The position numbers and the translations under genes were made by a program. The notes under the pieces are model-generated. The model had not been told where the DNA came from, searched no databases, and worked only from the letters and a program-made list of their open reading frames with translations. Shown in pieces: positions 1 through 12,605 of a stretch of 64,000 bases of DNA; the stretch's first letter is position 1, and every line of letters begins with the position of its first letter. Origin of the DNA: Mansonella perstans. Lineage: Eukaryota; Nematoda; Chromadorea; Rhabditida; Onchocercidae. The stretch covers positions 62,001 through 126,000 of the forward strand of contig JBAMDO010000575.1 of assembly GCA_037074765.1 (NCBI GenBank). Direction: 5' to 3'.

Positions 1-314
1 TGTAGAATGGGAAACAAACTCTGTCATCTGCTCGTATCAAAGCTTATTTTACTACAAAAATTTATTCTAGAATTAATTTCAAAGTGTCTCGAACGAAATA
101 GAAAGAGCAATTCCTTACGAGTTGAACTTGCTAATTTCATATTTTTTTGATTCAAATAGAGTTTTATATTGAAAATCGAAAAACAGAATTGAGAAAGATT
201 ACTTGAGCTCAAATTTTTTGTTTGCAACATGAAAAAATTTCGAAATTTGACACCAAAAATGTTTGCGTTGACAGAAATAGCTCAAAACAAGAACAATTAT
301 TTACAAGGTGGTGT
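1..314. other. AT-rich flank, no gene recognised
   Basis: This is the 3' flank of the minus-strand gene that ends at 315. It is A/T-rich and the short open frames in it lack coding character. No RNA gene or repeat was recognised. Confidence 0.5.
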
Positions 315-3248
315 TCACTGCTGTGACTGTTGTTGTTGCTGTTGTTGTTGATGTTGTTGTTGATGTTGATGTGGCTGTTGCTGCTGCTGTTGTTGATGTT
401 TCCCAAAGATATCTTCGTATTTGGTTGTTGGTGGTAAACGTGACGACATTTCTTTCACTTCATGCATTTGTAAAAAATAACTTAATTGCCGTCTTATACG
501 CCGTAAGTAACGCAAGCGTTTTCGTGGCGCTTGTCTCTCAATTTTTTTCTTCAATATCGCAAACAAATCGTTATCAGCCTGTAAAAAAAAATAAGGAATT
601 TTCCTGCACTCATGGAATTCATTGAAATAAGATTGCAGACTTGCTTTAAAATTAGCTTGGAAATAAATTTAAAAACTTTAAACTGAAAACCCCACTTTTA
701 ACAAGAAATACTCCAAACGATTACGCAGCTTGGCTGTAAATAAGACAGACATAAACTTACAGACAAATTTTATAAATTTTTTATGAATTAAGTTTGAAGA
801 ATTGAATATACCTCGACATCGCCACCAGCGCACTTTTGGCCAACATGGGAAGAAGAACACTTTGCATCATCACTTTCTGTATCTAAAAAAAGTTATTCTT
901 AATTAGACACATGAAATTATCAAAAATTTCTTATGGATCGTAAAGAAATCAGCTTCTTAAATCAATGGCTTTACATGTTTTTAATTCGTGAAATTTTCAA
1001 CTCTACAACTGTAAAATGAACTTTACGAATAACCCATTAAACAAAACTTTGTTCACTCACCTGATGAATCATCATCATCGCTATCACTTTCATCCGAGAA
1101 ACCATTCTGTTGTTGCATTTGGTTGGAATTACCGGAAGGATGTACTTCAGGTGAACTAATAGGTGAGGTTGTTGAGTGAGCAGAAATTGGCTTCGATACT
1201 TGCTGCACGGTACCATTTCCATCAGCACTCTTCTGCGAACTATTTTCCATCTGTGCTGTCCTATTCTGAGCATATTTGGCCACTTCTGCGACAGCCGAAA
1301 TCACTTCCATGCGCATATCCGATGTTGTGGCACCCTGATTCTCCATTTTTATTTCGATGCCCTGATAAATTCGTTGCACATAGCCGTGAAGGCTCTGATG
1401 TCATACGAAATCTATTTCTACCTAGCAGTTAGTACAACTTTTTACTTAAACTTCCATAACTACAAATTAGTGGAAAACGCTAAGTTGAGAAAAAAAAAAT
1501 CACTTCTTTTGATGCCTCGCCATTCTGAAACGCCACATGAGGATTGCTGTAACAAGCTGTTGCATTTGCCTGCAAGTACTATGACCATTAATTCTTTAAA
1601 ATTTCCAAATCGAGACTTTAAAAGTTAAAAGTCCGCTTTTCAAGTTATGAAAACGATTTTTGAAAATGACTTGCTAGGGCAAGAGCCCACATCACAGCAA
1701 GGATGTCTGAACAGTTTTATGTATTTGAGAAAGAAACCAAGAAATAGTTACGATGTCAAATCGATAGAATTTGTTCAAATAATGATGATGATACGGTGAT
1801 TAAAAAACCACTGCTACGACTAAGTTGTTTTAAAAAATAATTTCCCAGCAGTCGGCTCTTATATTTCCTTTCATAAGCAAAACAAAAAGGATCATAAAAC
1901 AGACAGACTAACATCATGAACACCATTAAAATCGCCTTGCATACGAAGTATGTCGTTCAAAAATTGTTGAGGATATGGCGCTGTTGAAAATCCGGTATAA
2001 TACTGCTCATCTATATGCTGTAAATGAAAATTTCATTAAAATTTATACAGAATTACAAATTTATTAATGAAATAACATATCCTAGGATTTTTCAAAATTC
2101 CGACAAAATTTTCCGATACTTTTCGTTTCTGAACTGATACGGTTTGTCGCGTCAGAGGATCCATTACATGTTTTGATGGTGGTGCCTGAAAAAATATTAC
2201 GATTCGACTGATCTGAATTGTAACAGTACGATAGAAAATGTCATTCTTAGTCAATTCATTGAATTTGATGTTAAAGCAGAAATCTTTCATGTTCAATTTT
2301 TTAAATTCCAAGTTAATATTCGATAAGAATGGTATGGGAACAAAAATACATCACTTCAAGGAAAAAAAAATGTAGAAAAATATTACAAATAACGCACCAT
2401 CATGTCAGCAGGAGCAGGGTGCGAATGTCCTTCTTCGGTAACATATAACTGTAAAGTTGCAACAAACTTATATTATTTAGCAAAAGTAATTGCTGAGAAA
2501 GTGAAAAGTTAAAAAGTAACTCAATAATTCGAATACCTGAACACAATCGAGCATTACTTTGGCCTTCATCGATGCGTAACATGGTTCATATTTGCAATGA
2601 TAATACACGATGTTATTCACTTTCTAAAACAAGTCAGTCGCTGGTCGTCAAGATCGTCTGGTCTTCTGTGTGTATTGCTCTCGATGTTACTGCGATGTTA
2701 ACGAAAGTGGTAGTAGTTAACAAAAAGTATTACCAACAAACAAGTGCAACTGCACCTAACAAAAAGTACAGGAAGTGAAACAGTCAAAATTTTTTCGGTG
2801 GTCAACAAATAATGTTTTGAAAACCGGAAAGGTTTCTCTAAATTTTGCTACTAACTAGCCTTGCTAAATAAGTAGAAATTAAAAAGAATTCACGTGATGA
2901 TGGCGATACCAATAATCACCCAATTTCTCTTCCCAATCCCGAAATTCCTGCATTCCAATGATGGATTTCTTCACGTAAAATCGCCTTTTTTCACGTTGTG
3001 AGACAGTAACATTCGTTGGTACCTACAAAGATATATCTTTCAATCTCGCATTCAATAATATAAAATATACAAAATTCTTCATTAAATTTAAATGTGATAA
3101 AGGCATGCTATAAAACATATCAATTTTTATTAAAATAAAGCGCATACAAATGATATTAATAGGATGCAAATGTCAACATAAATATTCAAAATTAACTTAC
3201 TATACTCACCATTGACGGCGTTGTTGTACCATCAAATCCGGCGTGCAT
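315..3248 (-). CDS. FLYWCH-like zinc-binding protein with Gln/His-rich tail
   Basis: Multi-exon gene read on the minus strand, about 400 residues. Approximate exons: 3206-3248 (starts MHAGFDGTTTPSM), 2898-3022, 2537-2624, 2399-2451, about 2100-2187, about 1916-2019, 1518-1592, 1066-1396, 816-883 and 315-579. Exons 2 to 4 join into a stretch with Trp/Tyr-rich text (FRDWEEKLGDYWYRHHH), then HCKYEPC and, about 21 residues later, GHSH. This C-x4-C ... H-x-H spacing after aromatic residues resembles the FLYWCH/WRKY-GCM1 zinc-finger fold, which binds DNA or protein. Exon 8 is Ser/Gln-rich and ends in an acidic SDESDSDDDDSSG run. The last exon has a basic, helical ERQAPRKRLRYLRRIRRQ segment and then runs of Gln and His to the stop. 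The exon chain is well supported by splice sites. The domain call is inference, and a nematode-specific nuclear factor of another family remains possible. Confidence 0.55.
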
Positions 3249-3840
3249 GATTAGTTATCTGAAAATATGTTCAATTAATAGATTTCAGTATATACATATG
3301 TCATTAAGGTCAATGTTTATTGAAAATTATTGAATGTTTAACACTGCTTTGAATTACAATCAAATTTTAACCTTAAATGAACAGCAATTAAATTTGATTT
3401 TATTACGGTTAAAGTGAGTTAATTACAGTATTCCTGCAACAGTCATCCATGAAACAGTCGAAATGATAGACTGAAATTAAAATTTGGATAGTAAAGAAGT
3501 GAAAAGATGGGAAATACTTTCTGACATAAATATATTGTAAGGCTTCAAAGGCATCGTTATCAGCAATGTCAACAGGGGAACATACTGAAAGGGCGTCGTA
3601 TAAGGTGTGGGCAAGGAATAGTTTCGATAACGATGAAAAGTAATGGAAAGGAATGCTGATGATGGTGGTGGTGGTTGTGTAGTTAAGGATGAAAACGGAG
3701 AAGCAGCGCTCATCGACATCAACATCACCAGGCATTTCTGCCGCACAATGATATCATCAACCAACAGCACAATCATCAACGACCACTATTACTGCTAGCA
3801 ACATCAATACTCTCCTGTACTCTTTGTGACTCTTTCCTCA
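3249..3840. other. intergenic, upstream of the FLYWCH-like gene
   Basis: AT-rich sequence with a short GGTGGTGG stretch near 3663. No exon with convincing splice sites or coding bias was seen. It should contain the promoter of the minus-strand gene starting at 3248, but no specific element was recognised. Confidence 0.4.
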
Positions 3841-3851
3841 ACCAATCGTAC

Positions 3852-3997
3852 CGTCATCATCATCATCATTATCATCATTATTGTCCATCATCATTAAGCA
3901 GAGCACCATCCATCATCATTATCATCAACATCAACATCATCATCATCATCAACATCATCATCATCAAGATCATCAACATCAACAACATCAACATCAA

Positions 3998-4036
<39 letters not shown>

Positions 4037-4140
4037 TAAGCAGAGCACCATTCATCATCATCATCATCATCATCATCACCAACATCAACATCAACATCAT
4101 CATCATTATCATTATCATTATCGTCCATCGTCATTAAACA
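3852..4140. repeat. (ATC)n/(ATG)n microsatellite block
   Basis: Long imperfect runs of the CAT/ATC trinucleotide, interrupted by a repeated phrase, AAGCAGAGCACCAT, at about 3896 and 4038. In translation this yields meaningless Met or Asp homopolymers. Confidence 0.9.
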
Positions 4141-4362
4141 ACCACAACAACAGCAACTATCCTTTATTATTGTATAGCTAGTGTAAAATGACAACAACGA
4201 CAATAACTTCTACTTGTTTTCATATGTATCGTTGCTATTACTCCAGTTATGACATTTTAGGAAAATTCTAAAATTTTAATTTAAAAAAATATTTCAAGAA
4301 TTGAAAGTGAAAAATGAAATAAAATCCTGATCAAAAATAAACAGTTGTGCAAAACATCAATT

Positions 4363-4612
4363 TTCACTCCTCTGATTATCAATGATAACAAGATTCAATG
4401 AGTTATTTACTTCAGTTCTTTAATTATCAATGATAACAAGACTCAATGAGTTATTTACTTTAGTCCTCTGATTATCAATAATAACAAGACTCAATGAGTT
4501 ATTTACTTCAGTCTCTGAATATCAATAATAACAAAACTCAATGAGTTATTTACTTCAGTTCTTTAATTATCAATGATAACAAGACTCAATGAGTTATTTA
4601 CTTTAGTCCCAT
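4363..4612. repeat. tandem array, 5 copies, 48-bp unit
   Basis: The unit contains ATTATCAATGATAACAAGA followed by CTCAATGAGTTATTTACTT. Unit starts lie near 4375, 4423, 4471, 4518 and 4566, so the period is 48 with one 47-bp copy. Copies differ by a few substitutions. The unit holds the palindrome TTATCAATGATAA. Confidence 0.9.
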
Positions 4613-4639
4613 TTATCGTACCCTCCTTACCTATATAAA

Positions 4640-4745
4640 GTATTATCATTCATACTACTACCATAACTATTACTGTTACTATTGCTCTTATTACTACTTA
4701 TAACCATTACTACTGCCACTACTACTACTACTGCTGCTGTTGATG
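4640..4745. repeat. (ACT)n/(TAC)n trinucleotide-rich stretch
   Basis: Imperfect ACT/TAC triplets, including CTACTACTACTACTACTG near 4718, run into the next repeat block. Confidence 0.7.
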
Positions 4746-4922
4746 TTACATCCATTTCTGTGCTCTTTTCCATTCTCCAACATCATTATCATCGTTACAC
4801 ATCACCATCGTTATGGTGATCATGGCAACGATCGTTCTTGTTGTTATCGTCAATGAGTGAATGTCGATATATGTTGATGGTGCTGCCAGTGGTGACAGTG
4901 ATGATGTGACACAGAGAGAAGC

Positions 4923-5336
4923 AGGCAAATGTGAATGTCCCCAAATCTATCCATCTATCTCTTCTTCAATCATTCTCCTCCATTAATACTACTACTACTA
5001 CTACTACTAACATTGTCGTCAACAACTTACTAACACTACAATTATCGCGATTGTTGTTGTTGTTGTTGTTGTTGTCAACTGTTGTCACTGTCCCAATATT
5101 AATAGCAAATTTTACATCTACAAAATATTTCAAGCAAATGTGAATGTCCCCAAATCTATCCATCTATCTCTTCTTCATTCATTCTCCTCCATTAATACTA
5201 CTACTAACATTGTCGTCAACAACTTACTAACATTACAATTATCGCGATTGTTGTTGTTGTTGTCAACTGTTGTCACTGTCCCAATATTAATACAAATTTT
5301 ACATCTACAAAATATTTCAGTGAATGTTTGTTGGAT
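4923..5336. repeat. tandem duplication, about 210-bp unit
   Basis: Two copies begin with GCAAATGTGAATGTCCCCAA at about 4924 and 5136 and end at CTACAAAATATTTCA. Each contains an ACT-triplet run and a GTT-triplet run. The second copy is shortened in both microsatellite runs. Confidence 0.85.
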
Positions 5337-5339
5337 TGA

Positions 5340-5704
5340 ATAAATAATATATTTTCTGTGAACATTTTATTTGTTAAGTGAAAATAGATTTGCTGCAAAC
5401 ATATAACTTTGTTTTCATTACATGCAGAATATAGCATTACTATGATGGATTAAGTAATTAATTATTCATTATATTGCACCGATTATTACTAATAGCATTG
5501 CAGTTGACAATGTAAGAGTAAAAAATGTTAAAATAAGACTGAAAAATGAATTGAATTTCAAAAATAACATGCTTAATTGAAAAATTCAAAGCAAATAATC
5601 ATAAATTATCGCTTTTGTTGTTCCCACTGTTCGTTTCTCATTTCCAGTAAGGAATGTAAAGATGTTAAAACCAGATATGAGTAAGTTGCATTTGAATAAA
5701 AATC
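5340..5704. other. AT-rich intergenic stretch
   Basis: No coding bias, repeat or RNA gene recognised. Confidence 0.4.
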
Positions 5705-5706
5705 TA

Positions 5707-5941
5707 AAATTGCAATGATCAGAGGAAGTCTGGAAAATCTCTCTGCTTGACAGATTGCAATGATCAGAGGAAGAAGTCCGAGAAACCTCTCTGCTTGACA
5801 GATTGCAATGATCAGAGGAAGAAGTCCGGGAAACCTCTCTGCTTGAAGATTGCAATGATCAGAGGAAGAAGTCCGGGGAATCTCTCTGTTTGGCAGATTG
5901 CAATGATCAGAGGAGATCCGGGAAATCTCTCTGTTTGACAT
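5707..5941. repeat. tandem array, 5 copies, 45-48-bp unit
   Basis: The unit is ATTGCAATGATCAGAGGAAG, then AAGTCCGGGAAACCTCTCTG and CTTGACAG. Unit starts lie near 5709, 5754, 5802, 5849 and 5897. Both strands stay open through part of it only because the unit length is near a multiple of three. No gene is inferred. Confidence 0.9.
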
Positions 5942-6700
5942 ATTTAACGTTTCCAATCGTCGTGGCTTAACTTCACGAACGAAGATTTGGAAAATTTCCC
6001 CACATTGAATGAATTCATTGAGCCTACGCAGTGAATATTTTAAATATTTGAAGTACAGGTCCGCGCAGAATTGACTCCCCTCTATGCTGCAGAATTTCAT
6101 CTAGAGCCTAACAAGCTTGGACGTTGACAGCGAGATCCTAAGGCCATAGGTTTTGATTAGAATGTCACGTTCTCCTTAGATGGATGGCCTTACAAAACCT
6201 TGTAAAGGCTAGTTGAGCTTCATTTATTTGAACTGGTTTCCTAGTTGTTTTGCTAGGATGTTTGCCCGTTTAAGACTAGTGGCCCCATTCTGTCCGTGGA
6301 TACATTTTGTCTAATTCTTCGGCGTAGACTTGTATAGAGTGGGAGATCCCCGCCAAAGATCTTCACATGAGGTACACAATCTTTTGACTAAGAGATGCCA
6401 ATAAATTTGTCCATAAAACAATTAAATGGAGAACAAAGCAACCGATTGGCTGTTACTCATGCAATAACGAGGATAAAGTACCGACCGGTATGGGTGGGAC
6501 AATATTTCTGAAGCACTAAAGAGATGAAGAAAATATCTAAATTGAACAAATCCAAAACAGATGCATGTTTTAGATTCCTCTCACACTGAACATTTAATTC
6601 TTTCAAAGCTTTTATTCTAATCTTCATCAAAATCAACAATAACAGAGAAAGTGTAGAACCAAACAAATATAGCATGATCTGAATAGCAGCAGTAATTTTG
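5942..6700. other. intergenic, moderately GC-richer than its surroundings
   Basis: Sequence of less extreme base composition than its flanks, around 5950-6400. It could be an old mobile-element remnant, but no transposase or reverse-transcriptase motif and no terminal repeats were seen. Confidence 0.3.
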
Positions 6701-6701
6701 T

Positions 6702-6868
6702 TGATTCAATCTAATTTAGAGTAACATTTACTTACATTATATTTATATCAGTTTAGATTAGAGTAATATTTATATTATATTATTTCAGTTTAGATTAGAG
6801 TAATATCTACTTATATTATACTTATACCATTTAGATCAGAGTAATATTTACTTATACTTATAACAGTT
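6702..6868. repeat. degenerate tandem repeat, 3-4 copies
   Basis: Four imperfect copies of a roughly 40-50 bp unit centred on TTTAGATTAGAGTAATATTT and ACTTATATTATA. Confidence 0.75.
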
Positions 6869-7627
6869 ATCGCGTTTCTTGATCATAATCTTTCCATTCT
6901 TTTGACATCTTATATATTCCCATAGTTTGAAGCTAATTACTCTGTATCTGTTACGACATTACCTCATGACAAATACTGTCCATGGTATATCGAGTTTATT
7001 TTTAAATTCAATCTCCATCATTACTGACAGAGTTTAGCATTGATACTTCACTCTTTTGTGGTTAATACATAAATATGTTTGTAGATGGAATTATATACGT
7101 TAGTAACTTTCCGAAATACAAAAATGATTTATCCAAAAGACCGGATTTAACTAATCCTAAAACTTTTACTGTAATTAGTCGAAAAACATATAAACAGCAA
7201 TAATAATGATTTTTACTTCAATAATTTATCATCGTTATTCGATAATCACCATTATAAATCAAAATCTTGCCTGCACTTTGTAACCATGACTGTGTTATAT
7301 CGGCTCTGGTAATAAGTTGTTGGATTGATGATAAGACTCTTATAATTATCATCATTAAACACAGAGATATTTTTTGTAGCGAGCTGTGAAAAAAAACAGT
7401 GGTAAATATTTAAAACTGGACGATTAAAATAATAGTAAATATCTGAATTTTGTAAAAATCCGCGAATCAATTAACAGGAAGTATAAAAATATTACACTCG
7501 TTGATGACTGCAGCAGAATCAATATAATACTAATAAATATGGAACTCAAATGATACAATTAATATTTAACATACCAATGAAGCGGTTTACGAAACAATGA
7601 AGCAGGAAGTAACGCTAATAAAAAAAA
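6869..7627. other. 3' flank of ALG8, no gene
   Basis: AT-rich. The small minus-strand open frame at 7252-7470 has no recognisable similarity or splice context. Confidence 0.4.
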
Positions 7628-10600
7628 TTATTTCTTTTTAATCTTTTTTTCGCAGATACATGTAGCTTTCGTACACGGACTCTCAAAAGAAATAATCCAC
7701 AACAATTCAAAATAAATCCAACAAATTCCAAAAGCTGTCGACAGCGAAGTAAGCATCAAAGGAATGAATTTGAAGTTAGTGTCGAATATGATCTAAATTG
7801 TGAACAATTTATTCAAGAACCGGCTCGAATCCAGAGAACGTAAGATCTGACTGGAAATTTAAGAGCTCATCAAAACATGAAAAATAGAAAAATTCAATTC
7901 CTCAGATCAATAATGCAGCATCATCTAATTGCATTCAATCATCTACTGATTATTTCGACGATGAGGATAACAATAAAATAAAAATTACCAACCTGATGCA
8001 AAACTAAGCAATAAACCTGAACAGTTAAAAGTCCATACAAATAAAATTTGTGGAAAAAACCGATTGATCTTTCCGGACAAAGAAACCGCATAATGTTTAG
8101 TGATAAGAACAGATAGCAAAGTGTAATGAAAACCTAAAACATACAAGCATTATCAGAGTGAACACTTTTAAGTAGAATATACCCTTATAAGATAAATAAA
8201 CGGACAGCTTTGTAATATCATAGAGCTGCGGACTGATTTCAAATTTATAAACAATATCAAAAGTAAACGTGTACACATTTATTTGTTCACTGTACTACTC
8301 ACTGCTAAACTATAAAAATCTTCCTTATTACCTTGATTAAAGCGTAGAGCATTTCATACAATTCGTCGAATACAAGCGTTTCTAATGATAGAGAAAAAAA
8401 AAACAAACCTTTAAAATATTTTCAAAAGGTGTAAAGAAGAGAGGAAAAAGTGAAACATTGGCGACAAGTGAAAGCATAATAAAAGACGGCAGAAACCGGT
8501 GATCCTGAAATGCTAAATTTTTCAAAATCTTAAAATAACATTTCGCCTATCCAGCAAAGTAAACTAAATAAATGGTTTGTATGTCGTTATCGTGAGGTTA
8601 ATTCGACATAGACTAATGCTTACATGTGTTGAGCATGTAATTTTCTTGCAGAAGATGGAAAAATGTCGTATATTCAAGTAGAATTGATAGCTGACAAACA
8701 AAATAATAAATGATGACAAAGCAATGAATAACAGCAGACATAGTAAGTGTACCTTTTTATGAAAAACAATGTTAATTGGAACATACCAAAGAAGCTAGAA
8801 CAGTGTATGGAATAGTGACGAGTATGATTGCTTTTTCATGCACATGATATCCGGCAAGAAAGAAAGCAAATGCAGACAACGTCAGTAAAAGAGGAAAATT
8901 CTTCGACCAGCGTGACCAAATAAGCAATGCTAGCGGTAACAGCAATGCTAAGGTCACTAGCAATGTACCGTACGGTGATACAGATGGTAAAATGGAATGT
9001 TGAAATTCCTGGAACAATTTAACTCTCTTTCAATTAAAACAATGAAAAATTTAAAAGATGAAGTTTGCGAACAATTGCTCTAGCTTAAAATGCTAGCTCA
9101 AAATGCTCTCGGTTATCACCAATAATAGCCTATGAAAACTTAAAAAAAGAAACGGAAACAGAGAACTGTATAATAAACAAGTGCAAAAATACTTGTACAA
9201 GGCCTGCGATGTAAGCAGGCGAATGAACATTTGGCGGTAATTGCTTGGTTATTTTCAGGATTTGATACAAATACCAATCAACAAAATTATAGAATGCCCA
9301 TAAATTTGGAGCCCAGTAAGCGTGCGTTAAACCACGCTCAAACGGAAACAATCGCCGCCATATCTGCTGTAAAATACCAGGACCACATAAGTAAATAAAT
9401 GGGCCTAAAACAAACGCTTGCACTCTTTATATCAGAAAAATGTCTGAAATAGAGACAGACATAAAGAAGATATATTAATGTAAATGTAAATCTAAAAAAT
9501 AAAGCTCATCCAATACTTATTCAATCAATGTCATTCCAAAATTATTGGAATTGAAGTTTAAAAACAGTTATATACACATTAGAAAAATAAGTAACACTTT
9601 AACTGACCAAAAGATAATGCAAATGGAAGAATAAGAACAGCGCTTAATTTTGCCGTTTTAGTTATGTTCAAAGCCTTTCCAGAGGAAAATAAATAATTCA
9701 CAATATAGTATACCACATACGCAGGTGCATAGTACAGATAAATATGTTTCATGTTTAATAATATGCAATAGGTCAATGCACCCTCAAAATGAACTATAAA
9801 ATATTACGGTGCATAAAAATTTCATGAAGTCTAATTTTTACTGAAGTCACGCCAATATTATTCATCGAGACATGCGACCTTCACGCACGCAATTGCTAAT
9901 TTTTGTGACGTATGACGGGGAGATATTAAATATCAACTGAAATTTCTACATGCCATTATAGATATTTTATGGAACTGGAAAAATTTCCCAAACCTATAAC
10001 GACGGGAAAAAACTTGGTAGAAAAATTGGCATCAAAAAAAATTTAATCAACGTGAGATATCAAGTAATCGTAATTTGCAGCAAATTTTTATGAACTGTCT
10101 TTTGGATTTTGAAATATATAATTAAGTGAAATTGAAAAAGGATCAAATAATACATGACACTTACATACAGAAAAGACTTTTGCATAATCCAACCGAGAGA
10201 AAACAACAAAAGCGATGACAGAATGCCATTATATTGAAAATGCATGTTATCGATCATCACCAATGAGATATTAGTTACGAGAAAAACGCCAACAGCGAAC
10301 GAATCTTTTGTTTCGCCACTATAATTATTGTAGGATCCACGAAAACATTTTGTTAGAAAAACACAAGAGAGAACCTGAAATCTGATTTAATAAATTATAC
10401 GTGCTATATTGTTCATTATTTTCCTATACAATAAATAAAACTTACATAACAAATGTCTGTTGCAATCACCGAAAATCTTTGAAAGTAGAGTAATTCGATG
10501 GAAAAATATGCGTCTTTTTGCAGTACCAATGCCGAAGGAATGATTTTTGATCCCAACTGAAGATTGTTCATTTACAATCAAATAAAGTATAGAGTCTTAC

Positions 10601-11094
10601 TAATTTCAAGTTGTATTGGAAAATACCAAATAGTTCGCAACTGATTGAAATCCAAGTGATTATTTCACTAACTTGACTTAACAAATATTCAAAGAAAGCA
10701 AAAAATGGAGGATAATCAAGCGTCCATTGCGATGTGTCTTCGTAGTACCATGAACAAATTGGAAGTGTATGTGTAATAGCCATCCAGTTACGATGAACCT
10801 ATAATGGAACAAAAACTTTAATTTCAATCCAAATTTCCAATTCCTTTTTTCAGAAATAAATTTTGCCGAAGACATACAATTGCAAAGAGAAGAAGTCAGT
10901 GATTTTTATTACTTCATTTTTGAATTACTCACCTCGAAATCAGAGCTATAATAGCATGGTACCAATAGAAATTTTATGGTAAAAACTGCTGCACAACAAT
11001 ACCAAAACCATTTTTTCGTGGATTTATTTAGACAGGTCAATAATTCTGAATCTTCTATTTGATTCTCTGCTGTTGATAAATAGTCAGACATCAT
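7628..11094 (-). CDS. ALG8: ALG8-type dolichyl-P-glucose alpha-1,3-glucosyltransferase
   Basis: ER multipass enzyme that adds the second glucose, from dolichyl-P-glucose, to Glc1Man9GlcNAc2-PP-dolichol in N-glycan precursor assembly. Exons read: 10933-11094, 10601-10798, 10445-10559, 10169-10374, about 9606-9782, 9193-about 9425, 8787-9008, 8409-8504, 7993-8133 and 7628-7792. Family text seen: [18 protein letters not shown] and [20 protein letters not shown] (the luminal catalytic-loop region that separates ALG8 from ALG6), then [45 protein letters not shown] and [16 protein letters not shown], all in the family order. Many hydrophobic helices are present. The protein ends KKIKKK, where KIKKK fits the KxKxx ER-retrieval pattern. 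The start at 11094 gives MMSDYL, about 50 residues before the HRNW motif and near the usual family distance. No frame breaks were seen. Confidence 0.93.
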
Positions 11095-12605
11095 ACCATA
11101 ACATAAACCATTGAGGAGAATGTCAGAATGATTTCACTTCATCTATTTGAATCAAATTTATCAATTGTATAAATATCACGAATTCGAAGTTTTTTTTCCA
11201 TCAAAATGCGATAAAAAAAAATATTATAATAGCAATCATAATATTATTGCAGTTATTGTGATTAATACCGCAATAATCATGATTATTGCCGAAATAATCT
11301 GTTTCTCTTTTTTGTTCATATCTCCACAACATCTCAAATCATTACCTCAATAATCATTAATTAAATACAATTGCTGTAGTTATTATTCGGGAAAAATGAA
11401 ACAAATGACCAACAAGAAGCAGAACGGATAAACCAATCGGAATAATCGAAGGAACGGTTCGCCCGATTTTATTCGTCCGATCTGGTAAATAGCGGGGTAG
11501 GTGGAGTGAGGTGTTAAGAGTTGTACAATGTATGACTATTTCTATTCACTGATGTGATGATAGGTGATAGTCTGATTGGGAAGAATCTTCTAGTCATATC
11601 TCGGGTAAACTTAAATGGCAGCAAACTTAAATCTTATTAAAAAAAAAAACTTAAAGCGTCAACTTAAATTTCATTGGAAATGAGATACTGCCGGCAAAGT
11701 GGAAACTTCAAACTATTTGGGTCCTATATACTTCCGTAAATTATCGAATTTTCCAATTGTTGGCCATATGTATCTCAAAAATATCCAATCTTCACCCGGT
11801 CTGTGATCTGTGAGCTAATTATATCGTATTATCTGATAGCTTCATGCTGTATCTGATAACTACTGTAGTTTTCTTGGTATCATTGTGTAACTGTAGTCGT
11901 CTATCTCATATTTAACACAAAATGTAACGAAATAGCACGCTAGAGCTTTAGTATTATCTTTATTGGCCACGGTAACCGAATGACTAATAACAGGCTGAAT
12001 TACTCGCAAGTTAATATTCTCCAAAAATTTCATATATCAACGATTGAGCGTATTACAGAACAATGTATTACAGAAATGACTATTGTCATACCAGTGACCA
12101 ATGAACATAAACAATTTGCCTAGCAAGCAAATACATCTATAGCTTATGAATGGCCTGTCTTTCAGAGTTATATTTTGCATAAATTTATTGTAAATATGAA
12201 AAGAAATATATGGATATACAGAAAAATATGACGGGCTATAGGACAGATGACACAATAAATTAGCAACAATTACTGTATCATTATTGAAAAAGAAAATTAT
12301 TGTTACTTTCTCTCTTGGCTAAGGAAATGTCTACAGAAAGCTGTTCTATAAAAGAAGTTAAAAGCTATTTTTAAAGGTAAAAAATAAAATGAAAGATTTG
12401 TGGTATATCACCTGATTACACCGTTTAATTGTCTTTATATGTTTTGATAAAATATGGAGGTATTTTTACTATTTGTTTCTAAAGTTATGGCTATAGCCAC
12501 GTATGGCAGAAAAAGAAGTTTCAAATTCAAAATGATAACATAACTTCATTTGCCGAAATTGACAATTTCACAAGATTAAAGTAACGTTAACAATTCTTTG
12601 TGATA
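11095..12605. other. intergenic between ALG8 and INCENP
   Basis: AT-rich. Around 11215-11365 there are loosely repeated AATAATCA/TGATTATT words that form weak inverted repeats. No gene recognised. The open frame at 12037-12255 lacks coding character. Confidence 0.4.

Noticed and set aside
3894..4118. Minus-strand poly-Met/poly-Asp open frame
   Set aside because: It is a translation of the (ATC)n microsatellite with no splice context or family.
5606..6100. 164-codon minus-strand frame with repeated phrases across the 48-bp array
   Set aside because: The repeat is open in more than one frame on both strands, the period is not constant modulo 3, and no homology is recognised.
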